From: Streptomyces sp. NA02950
GTDB lineage: Bacteria > Actinomycetota > Actinomycetes > Streptomycetales > Streptomycetaceae
Length of the DNA stretch: 64,000 bases
Direction: 5' to 3'
Assembly (NCBI RefSeq): GCF_013364155.1
Contig: NZ_CP054916.1
Coordinates: 5,143,001-5,207,000, forward strand
Shown here in pieces: positions 7,493 to 15,853 of the stretch. The notes below the pieces were generated by a model. It was not told where the DNA came from, did not search any database, and worked only from the letters and a program-made list of their open reading frames with translations. Within the stretch, counting starts at the first letter, position 1. Each line of letters starts with the position of its first letter. The translations under genes were made by a program, and so were the position numbers.

Positions 7493-8976
7493 CCTTGGAT
7501 TCAAGGGGTCGTCGCAACACCACTTGGTTTCAGGTGGTGAGTAGATCACGTAGACGCTCGGCTGGGGTATCCCAGCCGAGCGTCTTGCGTGGGCGGCCGT
7601 TGAGTTCCTGGGCGACGTGTTCGAGGTCTTCGGGACTGTGGACGCTGAGGTCGGTGCCTTTCGGGAAGTACTGGCGCAGGAGGCCGTTGGTGTTCTCGTT
7701 CGAGCCGCGTTGCCAGGGGCTGGCGGGGTCGCAGAAGTAGACGGGCATGCCGGTGGCCATGCTGAACTGCTTGTGGCGTGCCATCTCGCTGCCCTGGTCC
7801 CAGGTGAGGGAGCCGCGCAGGTGGGCGGGCAGGGTCTGGATCGTGGCAACGAGGCCGTCGCGGACGGTCTCGGCGTCGTGGGCCCCGCCCGGCAGATGGA
7901 CCAGCAGGGTGTAACGGGTGCTGCGCTCGACCAGGGTGGCGATCGCGGAGCGCCCGCCCGCGCCGATGATCAGGTCGCCTTCCCAGTGACCGGGCACGGC
8001 CCGGTCCTCGACGTCGGCGGGACGGTCGCTGATCATCACCATCGGGTCGATGAACCGGGGCGTGCGCCGCTGGGAGTCCCGGCGCGGTTTGCGGCGGGTC
8101 CGGCCGGAACGGATGGCGGCCTGCACTTCCCGCTTCAGGCCGCCGCGGGCCTGGAAATACAGTGCCTGGTAGACCGTCTCCACGCTCACCCGCATGCTCT
8201 CGTCGTCGGGATGCTCTCTCCGTAGAGCGTGGCAGATCTGTGCCGGTGACCACCGCTGGCGCAGTCCGTCCCGGACGAAGCGGCGCAGCCGTCCCTCGCG
8301 CAGCAGTTTGCGCTCCTTGGGCCGGGGTCTGCGCGCTGCCGCTGCCCGGTGGGCGGCGTAGGGCTGGTAGCCCTCGCTGCCCGAGTTCGCGTCGATCTCC
8401 CGCTTGATGGTGCTCGCCGGCCGTCCCAGGACCCGTCCGATCGCCCTCAGCGACTGCCCCGCCGCGCGCAGATCGCGGATCTTCTCGCGCTCGGCGAGCG
8501 CTAGGAACCGCGGGTGAAGCTGCTTCTCCAGGGCCGTCAGGCCCACCGGTGCCGTGGTCACACCGCACATCGTGACGGTCCCGGTGCTGTAGTCGACACG
8601 GCGGCCGTCAGCGTAAGTGCGCGTGGTGCCGGTCTTCTTGACGCCCCAGTCCCAGTCCTTGGCCGTGCGCTCGTTCACCCCGACCTGCAGGGCCGCCACC
8701 CGAGGTGCGACACCGGCGGCCCGAAGCCGCTCGTACTCGTCGCGCCCGGGGTGCCGCCGAGGCAGGCGCACCGAGGTCCGTCCGGCCTTTCGGGCCCAGC
8801 CGAAGGCAGTGTTCCGGTTCACCCCCAGCTCACGCGCCACCACGGTCACGTTCCCCACGGCATCCAGCCGCGCAAGGAAACGCTCCCTCAACCCCGCAAG
8901 ATCATCCCGTCCAACGGCCACGGTCCTCGCAACTCCCACAGATCGCGGGTGTTGCGAGGACCGTTAGAACCCAAGG
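7493..8976. mobile_element. IS30-family insertion sequence
   Basis: The ends are imperfect inverted repeats: the left starts CCTTGGATTCAAGGGG and the right, reversed, CCTTGGGTTCTAACGG; both continue to TCGCAACACC. About 24 of the first 29 positions match. A 2-bp AC flank on each side may be the target duplication, so the outer boundary is certain only to a base or two. The single internal gene is an IS30 transposase. Confidence 0.78.
7530..8939 (-). CDS. IS30-family transposase
   Basis: 469 residues if the GTG at 8939 is used; a GTG nearer the coding core is also possible. The N-terminus holds helix-turn-helix regions (VTVVARELGVNRNTAFGWARKAG, then LRAAGQSLRAIGRVLGRPASTIKREI, the IS30 HTH_38 type). 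The catalytic DDE core shows HWEGDLIIG, TWDQGSEM and PWQRGSNENTNGLLRQYFPKG, which carry the three acidic residues. Full length and uninterrupted, so it may be active. It lies convergent to phoP. Confidence 0.93.
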   Translation of the reverse strand: MGVARTVAVGRDDLAGLRERFLARLDAVGNVTVVARELGVNRNTAFGWARKAGRTSVRLPRRHPGRDEYERLRAAGVAPRVAALQVGVNERTAKDWDWGVKKTGTTRTYADGRRVDYSTGTVTMCGVTTAPVGLTALEKQLHPRFLALAEREKIRDLRAAGQSLRAIGRVLGRPASTIKREIDANSGSEGYQPYAAHRAAAARRPRPKERKLLREGRLRRFVRDGLRQRWSPAQICHALRREHPDDESMRVSVETVYQALYFQARGGLKREVQAAIRSGRTRRKPRRDSQRRTPRFIDPMVMISDRPADVEDRAVPGHWEGDLIIGAGGRSAIATLVERSTRYTLLVHLPGGAHDAETVRDGLVATIQTLPAHLRGSLTWDQGSEMARHKQFSMATGMPVYFCDPASPWQRGSNENTNGLLRQYFPKGTDLSVHSPEDLEHVAQELNGRPRKTLGWDTPAERLRDLLTT

Positions 8977-9003
8977 ACTGCTTCCGGGGCCCTCGTCCGT
9001 GCC

Positions 9004-9714
9004 TCAGTGGGCGTTCGGCGTCGGCTCGCCGGGGGCGATGCCGTTGCCGGGCTTGGTGGTGCCACCGGGCTTGGCGGTGGCCGAACCGGACGGCTTCTCG
9101 CCGGGCCTGGTGGCGCCTGGACGGGTGTCCTGGCTCGCCGAGCCGGACGGGGTGCCGGTCGGCGTTCCGGTCGGCTTGCCCGGTGTGGCGGTCGGCACCT
9201 CGGACGGGCCCCAGCCCTTGAAGTAGCTGTGCGCCGGGACGACGAAGGCGGTGATCGGGATGTCGCCGGTCCGGTTGAGGTCGAAGACGACGCGCTGTGC
9301 GTCCCCGTCCCGCGCGGCCTCCCGCCCGTTGGCGAGGACCGCGGAGGGGTTGCCCTTGCCGCCGAGGATCACCGAGCCACCGGCCGGCACCACGATCGGG
9401 CCCGAGCCCTTCTTGGCCGGGGAGAGCTTCGCGCGGGCGCCGGTGCCCGGAAGGGTGATGGCCTTGAGCGTCTCGTTCCGCGCACCGTTGTTGAAGATCT
9501 TGCCCGTGACCACGGCCGGGCCCTTGGCCTTGCGGTCCGGCTGGGTCACCACGTTGACGTTCTGGATCTTGATGGTGCCGACGGACGTCGCGGCGTTGTC
9601 CGGCTTGATCTCCTGCGTCTGCGCGTCGTTCCCGGCCGCGCAGGCGGAGAGCGGGGCGACCGAGACCACGATGGCGGCGGCGGCGAGGACGCCGCGTCGA
9701 AGGCTGCTGCTCAC
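9004..9714 (-). CDS. DUF461 (PCuAC-like) lipoprotein
   Basis: 236 residues from GTG 9714 with AGGAG upstream. A signal peptide ends in the lipobox LSAC (Cys about residue 25). The middle region (GTIKIQNVNVVTQPD... to ...ITAFVVPAHSYF) fits the DUF461/copper chaperone PCuAC fold, but the canonical metal-binding His/Met motif is not obvious. The last 60 residues are a Pro/Gly/Thr/Lys low-complexity tail. A lipoprotein of this type is found between phoP and carD in other streptomycetes, as I recall. Role in copper delivery is family knowledge, not visible here. Confidence 0.82.
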   Translation of the reverse strand: MSSSLRRGVLAAAAIVVSVAPLSACAAGNDAQTQEIKPDNAATSVGTIKIQNVNVVTQPDRKAKGPAVVTGKIFNNGARNETLKAITLPGTGARAKLSPAKKGSGPIVVPAGGSVILGGKGNPSAVLANGREAARDGDAQRVVFDLNRTGDIPITAFVVPAHSYFKGWGPSEVPTATPGKPTGTPTGTPSGSASQDTRPGATRPGEKPSGSATAKPGGTTKPGNGIAPGEPTPNAH

Positions 9715-10249
9715 GGCGGCGGCATCTCCTAGGACGAGGTAAAAGTTGGATCAGCGGCCTTAGGTTACCGATCCGCCCTCTTGGAGCCGCACCCGACCCG
9801 CCTCCTGGACGCGGCACGGGCCCGCGGGGCCCTTCCGGAGCCGTCCTGAATATCGGTTCGGCGGCCCGGCCCGGAGATTATCGGTAAGGAATCCGTGGAT
9901 GTCCTGGAATTGATCACAGGAGTGATCCGGTCCTCTCGTGATCAATTCGTGAATCGGGGCCGGATCTGACGCCTCCTGGCCCGAACGGAGTAGCGGAAGT
10001 CCATCGACTGGACTCCGGCAAAACGGGACGTACGGCCGCTCGTGGCACCTTCTCGGGACGGGTGGCGCGCGGGTTTCAGCCCGCCTTCACAGCGGCTCCC
10101 ACCTGCGAATACCCGGTTCCGCCTACCTCTCCCAGCACGTTCCGGCCGCTGTTGTCAAGCCCCGAGATATGCCCTGACCTGCGAAAACGCCATTCAGAAG
10201 AAGGCGTTCCCGTGTTACCCTGGATAGCCACGGAAGGGGTACCTGTCAC
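9715..10249. other. intergenic region upstream of carD
   Basis: About 530 bp with no convincing gene. Close to carD there is an inverted repeat AACGCC (10186-10191) / GGCGTT (10203-10208), a possible regulatory dyad, and a TACCCT hexamer that could be a -10 element about 30 bp before the start codon. The divergent lipoprotein promoter should also lie here. Confidence 0.4.
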
Positions 10250-10732
10250 ATGACGTTCAAGGTTGGCGACACCGTGGTCTATCCCCATCACGGGGCCGCG
10301 CTGATCGAGGCCATCGAAACTCGCCAGATCAAAGGCGTGGACAAGACCTACTTGGTGCTGAAGGTCGCTCAGGGTGACCTGACGGTTCGTGTGCCGGCGG
10401 ACAATGCGGAGTTCGTCGGTGTGCGTGATGTGGTTGGCCAGGACGGGCTGGACCGGGTCTTCGAGGTGCTGCGAGCACCTTATGCGGAAGAGCCGACTAA
10501 CTGGTCCCGTCGCTACAAGGCAAATCTCGAGAAGCTCGCCTCCGGCGACGTGATCAAGGTCGCCGAGGTTGTGCGCGACCTGTGGCGCCGAGAGCGTGAG
10601 CGCGGACTCTCCGCCGGTGAGAAGCGCATGCTCGCCAAGGCCCGCCAGATTCTGGTGAGCGAGCTGGCCCTCGCCGAGAGCACCAATGAGGACAAGGCCG
10701 AGGCCCTGCTTGATGAGGTTCTCGCGTCCTGA
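10250..10732 (+). CDS. carD: RNA polymerase-binding transcription factor CarD
   Basis: 160 residues from ATG 10250 with GAAGGGG upstream, full length for the family. The N-terminal CarD/TRCF RNA-polymerase-interaction domain begins [23 protein letters not shown]. The C-terminal helical DNA-binding part contains [13 protein letters not shown] and [22 protein letters not shown]. CarD binds the beta subunit and stabilises open complexes at many promoters, including rRNA promoters. It stands alone, followed by a terminator. Confidence 0.96.
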   Translation: MTFKVGDTVVYPHHGAALIEAIETRQIKGVDKTYLVLKVAQGDLTVRVPADNAEFVGVRDVVGQDGLDRVFEVLRAPYAEEPTNWSRRYKANLEKLASGDVIKVAEVVRDLWRRERERGLSAGEKRMLAKARQILVSELALAESTNEDKAEALLDEVLAS

Positions 10733-10813
10733 CACATCACTGCCGCGGTGCCCGAGTGACTCAGACTTGCTGTTCTAAGCCGTCTGTCGCCGGGCGCTGC
10801 GGCATGTGCGCGT

Positions 10814-10835
10814 ACCGGGACCCTGGGGTCCCGGT
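10814..10835. terminator. hairpin downstream of carD
   Basis: ACCGGGACCC (10814-10823) pairs with GGGTCCCGGT (10826-10835) across a 2-nt gap. The rest of the carD-ispD interval (10733-11034) contains GC-rich imperfect repeats and no gene that I can support. Confidence 0.6.
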
Positions 10836-11034
10836 CCACCGCACCGTGTGCCGGACCAGTGCGTATCGGCGTCGCACCGGTGCCGCTGCGTGCCGGTGTC
10901 GCCGTGTGCGGATGTCGCGGTCGCCGTGCGGATGGATCGCGGTACAGATGGAGCGAAAGGTGTGCCGGGCCCTGGGCACTGGCTCGACCAGTCGTCACGG
11001 AAGGGGCTGGTCGGCGCATCGCGCCCGGCACGCT

Positions 11035-11868
11035 GTGGCCATACCCATTTCGGTCGAGGAAGCAAACCTGAACGCCAACTCAAAGTCCGTAACCACGAGT
11101 CCTGGCGGCTCCGGCGCGCCCGAGCGCCCCGCCCGTACCGCCGCCGTGATCCCGGCCGCGGGCCGTGGCGTGCGGCTGGGCCCCGGTGCGCCCAAGGCGC
11201 TGCGTCCGCTGAGCGGTACGCCGATGCTGGTTCACGCCGTCCGGGCGATGGCCGGATCCCGCTCCGTCTCCCTTGTGGTCGTGGTCGCCCCGCCGGACGG
11301 CGCCGACGAGGTCCAGCGGCTGCTGGACGCCTACCCGCTGACCGGCCGCGGCGCCGATGTGGTGGTCGTCCCCGGCGGGGAGACCCGTCAGGAGTCCGTC
11401 CGGCTGGGCCTGGCCGCCGTACCCGAGGACGTCTCCACCGTGCTGGTCCACGACGCCGCGCGTCCGCTGGTCCCCGAGGACACGGTGGACGCGGTGATCG
11501 CCGCCGTACGGGACGGGGCGCCCGCCGTCGTCCCCGCGCTGCCGCTGGCCGACACCGTCAAGCAGGTCGAGCCGCGCACCGGCGAGCGGGCCGGTGAGCC
11601 CGAGCCGGTCGTCGGCACCCCCGAGCGCGCCCGGCTGCGCGCCGTCCAGACGCCGCAGGGCTTCGACCGCGCCACGCTGGTCGAGGCCCACGAGAAGATC
11701 GTCCTGGAGGGCGACGGGGCCACGGACGACGCGGGGATGGTCGAGCGGCTCGGCGTCGAGGTCGTGGTCGTACCCGGCCATGAGGAGGCGTTCAAGGTGA
11801 CCCGGCCGCTGGACCTGGTGCTGGCGGAGGCGGTTCTCGCGCGCAGGAGGGCCAACGATGGCTTCTGA
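11035..11868 (+). CDS. ispD: 2-C-methyl-D-erythritol 4-phosphate cytidylyltransferase IspD
   Basis: Catalyses CTP-dependent activation of MEP in the non-mevalonate isoprenoid pathway. The nucleotide-binding loop [30 protein letters not shown], the signature [11 protein letters not shown] and VQTPQGF are all present. The start is uncertain: GTG 11035 is in frame but lacks a ribosome site, whereas a CTG at 11068 has GAGGAAG just upstream and would give 266 residues, the usual size. Overlaps ispF by 11 nt, so the two are cotranslated. Confidence 0.93.
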   Translation: MAIPISVEEANLNANSKSVTTSPGGSGAPERPARTAAVIPAAGRGVRLGPGAPKALRPLSGTPMLVHAVRAMAGSRSVSLVVVVAPPDGADEVQRLLDAYPLTGRGADVVVVPGGETRQESVRLGLAAVPEDVSTVLVHDAARPLVPEDTVDAVIAAVRDGAPAVVPALPLADTVKQVEPRTGERAGEPEPVVGTPERARLRAVQTPQGFDRATLVEAHEKIVLEGDGATDDAGMVERLGVEVVVVPGHEEAFKVTRPLDLVLAEAVLARRRANDGF

Positions 11869-12409
11869 GACGCCCCGCCCCGCCGCCGAGGTGCCCCCGC
11901 TGCCCCTGGTGGGCATCGGCACGGATGTGCACGCCTTCGAGCAGGGCCGCGAGCTGTGGTGCGCGGGTCTGCTGTGGGACGCCGAGGAGTACGGGGGGTA
12001 CGGCCTGGCCGGGCACTCCGACGGCGATGTCGCCGCCCACGCGGCCTGTGACGCGCTCTTCTCCGCCGCCGGGCTCGGCGACCTCGGCGCCCATTTCGGC
12101 ACCGACCGCCCCGAGTGGTCCGGCGCCGCCGGGGTCACCCTGCTCGCCGAGGCGGCCCGGATCGTACGCGCCGCGGGGTTCGGGATCGGCAATGTGGCGA
12201 TCCAGGTGATCGGCGTCCGCCCCAAGATCGGCAAGCGCCGGGAGGAGGCGGTCAAGGCGCTGTCGGCCGCGGTCGGCGCGCCCGTCTCGGTCTCCGGCAC
12301 CACGACGGACGGCCTCGGGCTGACCGGCCGGGCCGAGGGGCTGGCGGCGGTCGCCACGGCGCTCGTGGTCCGTACGGGCCCTGTTCCCCGCGAGGGTGCT
12401 GACCTCTGA
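11858..12409 (+). CDS. ispF: 2-C-methyl-D-erythritol 2,4-cyclodiphosphate synthase IspF
   Basis: 183 residues from ATG 11858, inside the end of ispD. Forms the cyclodiphosphate of the MEP pathway as a zinc-dependent trimer. The metal-binding motif [23 protein letters not shown] and the C-terminal [17 protein letters not shown] are conserved. The region [10 protein letters not shown] between them differs slightly from the common PEYKGADS but is acceptable. ispD-ispF adjacency is the standard arrangement. Confidence 0.95.
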   Translation: MASETPRPAAEVPPLPLVGIGTDVHAFEQGRELWCAGLLWDAEEYGGYGLAGHSDGDVAAHAACDALFSAAGLGDLGAHFGTDRPEWSGAAGVTLLAEAARIVRAAGFGIGNVAIQVIGVRPKIGKRREEAVKALSAAVGAPVSVSGTTTDGLGLTGRAEGLAAVATALVVRTGPVPREGADL

Positions 12410-12523
12410 CGGTGCGTTGGGTACGTACGGAAACGGGTACCCGCGACCCGCTTCCGTACGCTTCGCCGGCCCAGGCGGAGCTCAGCCCACCGTGAACGAC
12501 CCGTCGTGAGGGAAGGATCCGCC

Positions 12524-12928
12524 GTGGCCACCGCACTCTCCGAGAACCTCAAGCGCCTCCTCGACAGCCCCGTCTTCATCGTCGTCGGCACCGTCCAGGC
12601 CGACGGCAGCCCGCAGATGTCACCGGTGTGGGTGAAGCGTGACGGGGACGAGCTGCTGTTCTCGACCACGATGGGGCGACAGAAGCAGCGGAACATCGAC
12701 CGGGATGCGCGGGTGTCGGTCCTGGTCCAGCCCGCCGACTCCCCGTACACGTACGCCGAGATCCGCGGTACCGCGTCGTACACCACCGAGGGCGGCAACG
12801 CGCTGATCGACGAGCTGTCGCTGAAGTACGCGGGCAAGAAGTACGCCGAGTTCAACCCGGCGTCCGCGCAGGACAGCGAGCGGATTGTGGTGCGGATCAC
12901 ACCGAAGAGGATCGTCGGCTCCCTCTGA
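12524..12928 (+). CDS. PPOX-class (pyridoxamine 5'-phosphate oxidase-like) F420/FMN-dependent protein
   Basis: 134 residues from GTG 12524, with GGAAGG seven bases upstream; the earlier GTG at 12506 lacks a site. The split-barrel flavin-binding fold is recognisable from VFIVVGTVQADGSPQMSPVWVKRDGDELLFSTTMGRQK and RDARVSVLVQPADSPYTYAEIRGTA. Small actinobacterial members use F420 or FMN to reduce various substrates; the actual substrate is unknown. Followed by a strong terminator, so it ends the ispDF transcription unit or is monocistronic. Confidence 0.86.
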   Translation: MATALSENLKRLLDSPVFIVVGTVQADGSPQMSPVWVKRDGDELLFSTTMGRQKQRNIDRDARVSVLVQPADSPYTYAEIRGTASYTTEGGNALIDELSLKYAGKKYAEFNPASAQDSERIVVRITPKRIVGSL

Positions 12929-12932
12929 GCGA

Positions 12933-12971
12933 CCGGCGTCCTGGCCGCTCCCCGAGCGGCCAGGACGCCGG
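12933..12971. terminator. perfect 18-bp hairpin
   Basis: Arms 12933-12950 and 12954-12971 pair perfectly across a CCC loop, starting 5 bp after the preceding stop codon. Confidence 0.88.
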
Positions 12972-13075
12972 AGGGCTGACCGGAGGACTGACCGAGGCGC
13001 CCCAAGTGTCACGCTTATGTGTCCCTCGGCCGGATCGGGCGCGGGGCACTGCCGCCTTCCCACTACCCTTGATGC

Positions 13076-14476
13076 GTGACTATTCGGCTGTACGACACCA
13101 GCGCCCGGCAGATCCGTGACTTCATCCCGCTCACGCCGGGCTGCGTCTCGATCTACCTGTGTGGCGCGACCGTGCAGGCCGCTCCGCACATCGGGCACGT
13201 CCGGTCCAATCTGAACTTCGACATCATGCGCCGCTGGTTTCTGCACCGCGGCTACGACGTGACCCTCATCCGCAATGTCACGGACATCGACGACAAGATC
13301 ATCGCCAAGTCGGTCGAGCAGAACCGGCCGTGGTGGGCGATCGGCTACGAGAACGAGCGCGCCTTCAACAGCGCGTACGACACCCTCGGCTGCCTGCCCG
13401 CCACCTACGAGCCGCGGGCCACGGGCCACATCCCCGAGATGATCGAGATGATGCGGACCCTGATCGACCGGGGCCACGCCTATGTCGCCGAGGGCAATGT
13501 CTATTTCGACGTGCGCTCGTTCCCGGAGTACCTCCGGCTCTCCAACCAGGAGCTGGACGGGCTGCGCCAGCCCTCCGGCGAGGGCGAGACCGGTAAGCGC
13601 GACCACCGCGACTTCGCCATGTGGAAGGCGGCGAAGCCGGGGGAGCCCAGCTGGGAGACCCCCTGGGGCCGTGGCCGGCCGGGCTGGCACCTGGAGTGCT
13701 CGGCGATGGCCCACAAGTACCTCGGCCGGGTCTTCGACATCCACGGCGGCGGTATCGATCTGATCTTTCCGCACCATGAGAACGAGATCGCGCAGGCCAA
13801 GGCGTTCGGCGACGACTTCGCCGAGTACTGGGCGCACAACGCGTGGGTGACCATGAGCGGCGAGAAGATGAGCAAGTCGCTCGGCAACTCGGTGCTGGTC
13901 TCCGAGATGGTCAAGCGCTGGCGCCCCATCGTGCTCCGCTACTACCTGGGCACCCCGCACTACCGGTCCACGATCGAGTACAGCGAGGAGGCCCTGCGCG
14001 AGGCGGAGTCCGCGTTCGCCCGGATCGAGGGCTTCGTCCAGCGGGTGACAGAAAAGGCGGGGAAGGCGGTCGCTCCCGCCGCCGAGGTGCCGCCGGCGTT
14101 CGCCGAGGCGATGGACGACGACCTCGGCGTGCCGCAGGCGCTCGCGGTCATCCACACCGCCGTCCGGCAGGGCAACTCCGCCCTGACCGCCGACGACAAG
14201 GAGTCGGCGGTCGCGCGGCTGGCCGAGGTGCGGGCCATGCTGGGCGTCCTGGGCCTGGACCCGCTCGACGAGCACTGGTCGGGCGGCTCGGACCGGGGCG
14301 AGGATCTGCACGGTGTGGTCGACTCGCTCGTCCGGCTGGTCCTGGAGCAGCGGCAGGCCGCGCGGACCCGCAAGGACTACGCGACGGCGGACGCGATCCG
14401 CGATCAGCTCCAGCAGTCGGGTCTGGTGATCGAGGACACTCCGTCGGGGCCGCGATGGGAGCTGGGCAGCCGCTGA
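13076..14476 (+). CDS. cysS: cysteinyl-tRNA synthetase
   Basis: 466 residues from GTG 13076. A class I synthetase: the HIGH motif appears as [18 protein letters not shown] as [11 protein letters not shown]. Zinc ligands are visible as [16 protein letters not shown] and HHENEIAQ. The C-terminal DALR-type anticodon-binding part ends [24 protein letters not shown], typical of CysRS. Full length. Adjacent rlmB is a common partner in actinobacteria, but here a terminator and a repeat-rich leader separate them. Confidence 0.97.
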   Translation: MTIRLYDTSARQIRDFIPLTPGCVSIYLCGATVQAAPHIGHVRSNLNFDIMRRWFLHRGYDVTLIRNVTDIDDKIIAKSVEQNRPWWAIGYENERAFNSAYDTLGCLPATYEPRATGHIPEMIEMMRTLIDRGHAYVAEGNVYFDVRSFPEYLRLSNQELDGLRQPSGEGETGKRDHRDFAMWKAAKPGEPSWETPWGRGRPGWHLECSAMAHKYLGRVFDIHGGGIDLIFPHHENEIAQAKAFGDDFAEYWAHNAWVTMSGEKMSKSLGNSVLVSEMVKRWRPIVLRYYLGTPHYRSTIEYSEEALREAESAFARIEGFVQRVTEKAGKAVAPAAEVPPAFAEAMDDDLGVPQALAVIHTAVRQGNSALTADDKESAVARLAEVRAMLGVLGLDPLDEHWSGGSDRGEDLHGVVDSLVRLVLEQRQAARTRKDYATADAIRDQLQQSGLVIEDTPSGPRWELGSR

Positions 14477-14511
14477 GGCGCCGCTCCGGCCTCTCCCTGA
14501 CCTCCGTCTTT

Positions 14512-14537
14512 GTGCCGCCCGGCCCGCCGGGCGGCAC
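14512..14537. terminator. hairpin after cysS
   Basis: GTGCCGCCCGG (14512-14522) pairs with CCGGGCGGCAC (14527-14537), 4-nt loop, 36 bp after the stop codon. Confidence 0.82.
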
Positions 14538-14552
14538 ACTGATGACCGTACA

Positions 14553-14631
14553 TACGTTTCCCGCTACGTCTCTCCCCACATTTTCGCTCCCCCTACGTTT
14601 CCGCATACGCTTTCCCGTTACGTTTGCCCGC
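14553..14631 (+). repeat. degenerate TACGTTTCCCGC repeats in the rlmB leader
   Basis: Copies begin at 14553, 14565, 14594, 14606 and 14619 (TACGTTTCCCGC, TACGTCTCTCCC, TACGTTTCCGCA, TACGCTTTCCCG, TACGTTTGCCCG), 12 or 13 bp apart within two groups. AT-richer than the surroundings. They lie directly upstream of rlmB and could be a regulator or leader element. Confidence 0.7.
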
Positions 14632-14672
14632 TTGCCGAGCAGCGCTGAGCAGTCAAGAGACAGGTGACATTC

Positions 14673-15629
14673 ATGGCCGGCAACAGCCAGCGCAGGAACC
14701 GCCGCACCGCCAACAAGAAGGGCGCGACGGTCGGCAGTGGCGGCAAGCGGCGCCGGGCGCTGGAGGGCAAGGGCCCCACGCCGCCCGCCGAGATGCGCAA
14801 GGGGCATGTCAAGCAGCGCGCGGCCAACGCCCGCGCCCGCAAGGCAGCCACGGGGCGCCCGGCCCCGCGCCGGGGCGCCGGTAAGGGCACCAACGAGCTG
14901 GTGGTGGGCCGTAACCCGGTGGTCGAGGCGCTGCGCGAGGGCGTTCCGGCGACCACGCTGTACGTCCAGCAGTTCATCGACAGCGACGACCGGGTGCGCG
15001 AGGCGCTGAAGCTGGCCGCCGACCGCGGTGGCATCCACCTGATGGAGGCCCCGCGCCCCGAGCTGGACCGGATGACCAACGGACTCAACCACCAGGGCCT
15101 GGTGCTCCAGGTCCCGCCGTACGAGTACGCCCACCCCGAGGACCTGAGCGCCGCCGCCTTCGACGAGGGCGAGGACCCGCTGATCGTCGCCCTCGACGGG
15201 GTCACCGACCCGCGGAACCTCGGCGCGGTGGTGCGTTCGGTGTCCGCCTTCGGCGGCCATGGTGTGGTGGTGCCGGAGCGGCGCGCGGCCGGGATGACCG
15301 CGGGCGCCTGGAAGACCTCCGCGGGCGCCGCCGCCCGCACTCCGGTCGCCCGGGCGACCAACCTCACCCGTGCGCTGGAGTCCTACCAGAAGGCCGGGCT
15401 CACCGTGATCGGCCTGGCCGCCGACGGCGAGGTCGAGCTCCAGGACCTGGAGGTGCTGGACGGCCCGGTCGTGATCGTCGTCGGCAGCGAGGGCAAGGGC
15501 CTGTCGCGGCTGGTCGGCGAGACCTGCGATGTGCGCGTCCGGATCCCGATGCCGGGCGGTGCGGAGTCCCTGAACGCGGGTGTCGCGGCGGGCGTCGTCC
15601 TGTACGAGGCGGCGCGTCGGCGCGGATAG
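14673..15629 (+). CDS. rlmB: 23S rRNA (guanosine-2'-O-) methyltransferase RlmB / SpoU family
   Basis: 318 residues from ATG 14673, with AGGTGA upstream. Residues 1-75 are a basic, disordered RNA-binding extension ([22 protein letters not shown]), common in actinobacterial members. It is followed by the substrate-binding domain ([17 protein letters not shown]) and the knotted SpoU methyltransferase domain: [33 protein letters not shown] and [22 protein letters not shown] are the three signature motifs. Methylates a 23S rRNA guanosine using SAM. Confidence 0.94.
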   Translation: MAGNSQRRNRRTANKKGATVGSGGKRRRALEGKGPTPPAEMRKGHVKQRAANARARKAATGRPAPRRGAGKGTNELVVGRNPVVEALREGVPATTLYVQQFIDSDDRVREALKLAADRGGIHLMEAPRPELDRMTNGLNHQGLVLQVPPYEYAHPEDLSAAAFDEGEDPLIVALDGVTDPRNLGAVVRSVSAFGGHGVVVPERRAAGMTAGAWKTSAGAAARTPVARATNLTRALESYQKAGLTVIGLAADGEVELQDLEVLDGPVVIVVGSEGKGLSRLVGETCDVRVRIPMPGGAESLNAGVAAGVVLYEAARRRG

Positions 15630-15641
15630 CGGCGTGCACGG

Positions 15642-15665
15642 CGCGCGCCCCGGCGGGGGCGCGCG
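15642..15665. terminator. hairpin after rlmB
   Basis: CGCGCGCCCC (15642-15651) pairs with GGGGCGCGCG (15656-15665), 4-nt loop, 12 bp after the rlmB stop. Confidence 0.7.
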
Positions 15666-15724
15666 GCGCAGGGGCGGGCGCGTCGGCGGGCGTGCCCGGC
15701 CGCGGAGGGGCGCGGTGGGCCGGG

Positions 15725-15757
15725 GCGGCGCGGAGTCCCTGAACGCGGGCGCCGCGC
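15725..15757 (+). repeat. partial second copy of the rlmB 3' end
   Basis: GCGGAGTCCCTGAACGCGGG at 15731-15750 exactly repeats 15562-15581 of rlmB, and the flanks (GGCGG before, G(C/T)GCCGCG-type after) are also close. It encodes the SpoU motif GAESLNAG in an open frame that soon ends. This looks like a relic of a duplication or misalignment event at the gene end. Confidence 0.7.
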
Positions 15758-15853
15758 TGTGCGGTGCGTTCCGCTCGACGATCTTGACTTGACGGGCCTC
15801 GGACAGCACAAGACGGTCACGGCCAGTGTCTTTCCCGCCAGTCACTCGGTTAG

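Larger units (their letters stand above)
7475..8997 (+). terminator. phoP terminator hairpin split by an IS insertion
   Basis: GACGAGGGCCCCGGAAG at 7475-7491 is perfectly complementary to CTTCCGGGGCCCTCGTC at 8981-8997. Without the inserted IS the arms would form a 17-bp stem with a loop of about 4 nt, 20 bp after the phoP stop. The IS therefore landed in the loop. The arms are now 1.5 kb apart. Confidence 0.72.

Noticed and set aside
11080-13005. 641-residue minus-strand open frame across ispD, ispF and the PPOX gene
   Set aside because: Antisense shadow; composition is Arg/Pro/Ser-rich and the plus-strand genes are certain.
12620-14539. 639-residue minus-strand open frame opposite cysS
   Set aside because: Antisense shadow of a well-conserved synthetase.
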